DNA of 64,000 nucleotides from Triatoma infestans. Lineage: Eukaryota; Arthropoda; Insecta; Hemiptera; Reduviidae. Under the pieces are notes generated by a model that made no database searches, was not told the DNA's origin, and worked only from the letters and a program-made list of their open reading frames with translations. The translations under genes were made by a program, and so were the position numbers. Below, in pieces: positions 63,581 to 64,000 of this stretch. The stretch spans positions 1-64,000 of the forward strand of contig JAAEAF010004313.1 of the NCBI GenBank assembly GCA_011037195.1, written 5' to 3'. Every line of letters starts with the position of its first letter. Position 1 is the stretch's first letter.

Positions 63581-64000
63581 CTGAAAGATAAATCATTATA
63601 TCTAATGCTATCGTAAATATTGCTACCAAACGAAAGTTATATTGTACATAAGGTCATCTAGGCTATCAGTCTAGTCAGTCATTAGTGAAGGTTAAAGTGC
63701 CAGTCAGTATGCATTTTTTTACTTATTTCATTAATGAGTAAAGTAGGGAGGCGGAGATAGAAAAAAAGCTGCTTTAACAGTTCTTCACAAGATGGCCAAA
63801 TCACCTTCATCCACAACACTTCATCCTGTGGGTATTAACCGTGTGTTTGTCAATCATCGTCCCCGTCCCGGGTGTCCTCGTACAGTTCCTGCTGTAGAAA
63901 CCCTCGTAGGAAAGAAGAAAAAAAAACATGTCTCGCATGATCTCCCTGGCGAGGGGTGCTTATCGAAGAGCCACAGGTCAGACAGACAAAAACAAGATAA
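63581..64000. other. Intron of the multi-PDZ gene, right edge
   Basis: 63770-63990 has a balanced, coding-like composition (CACAAGATGGCCAAATCACC, GTCCCCGTCCCGGGTGTCC) that may be another retroelement fragment. No domain recognised. Confidence 0.3.

Overview
This is one window of an animal nuclear genome. Genes are split into short exons with GT-AG introns, the DNA between them is AT-rich, and interspersed repeats are very dense. The two recognisable host genes and the repeat types (mariner, Penelope-like, several non-LTR families, tRNA-derived SINEs) fit an arthropod, probably an insect with a large repeat-rich genome. The order cannot be fixed from sequence alone; a hemipteran is my weak guess.

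Layout. (1) 2201-16161, plus strand: the 3' part of the histone H3K79 methyltransferase gene DOT1L (Drosophila grappa), 11 exons in consistent phase, from a basic Ser-rich region through a coiled coil and a His/Pro-rich exon to the stop codon. The catalytic domain lies left of the window. One base appears to be missing in a proline run at about 8634-8637. (2) 16162-25969: convergent intergenic or 3' region with decayed non-LTR elements, SINEs, a fold-back element with a hammerhead-ribozyme motif (18691-18897) and AT-rich DNA. (3) 25970-63580, minus strand: 16 exons of a multi-PDZ scaffold gene (MPDZ/PATJ type), coding for one partial and four complete PDZ domains. Its 5' end lies right of the window and its last exon is not certain. 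One intron (36979-57844) is about 21 kb and is filled with nested repeats.

Mobile DNA dominates. An abundant unclassified repeat ('family A', marked by ACCGGAAGTGCG and TTTCACACCAGATTTTT) occurs in at least 20 pieces. A mariner copy (52909-54165) sits in one of them with 30-bp terminal inverted repeats and a TA duplication. A SINE (47432-47697) has a perfect 15-bp target duplication. Penelope-like remnants with a GIY-YIG endonuclease motif lie at 39850-40126 and 58320-58560. At least nine loci carry hammerhead-ribozyme-like motifs (core CTGANGA, stem II, GAAA, cleavage triplet), several of them as head-to-head fold-back pairs. I consider these the most interesting signal in the window.

The two genes have no direct functional link that can be seen: DOT1L is a nuclear chromatin enzyme, and MPDZ/PATJ is a cortical polarity and junction scaffold. 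They are neighbours transcribed towards each other.
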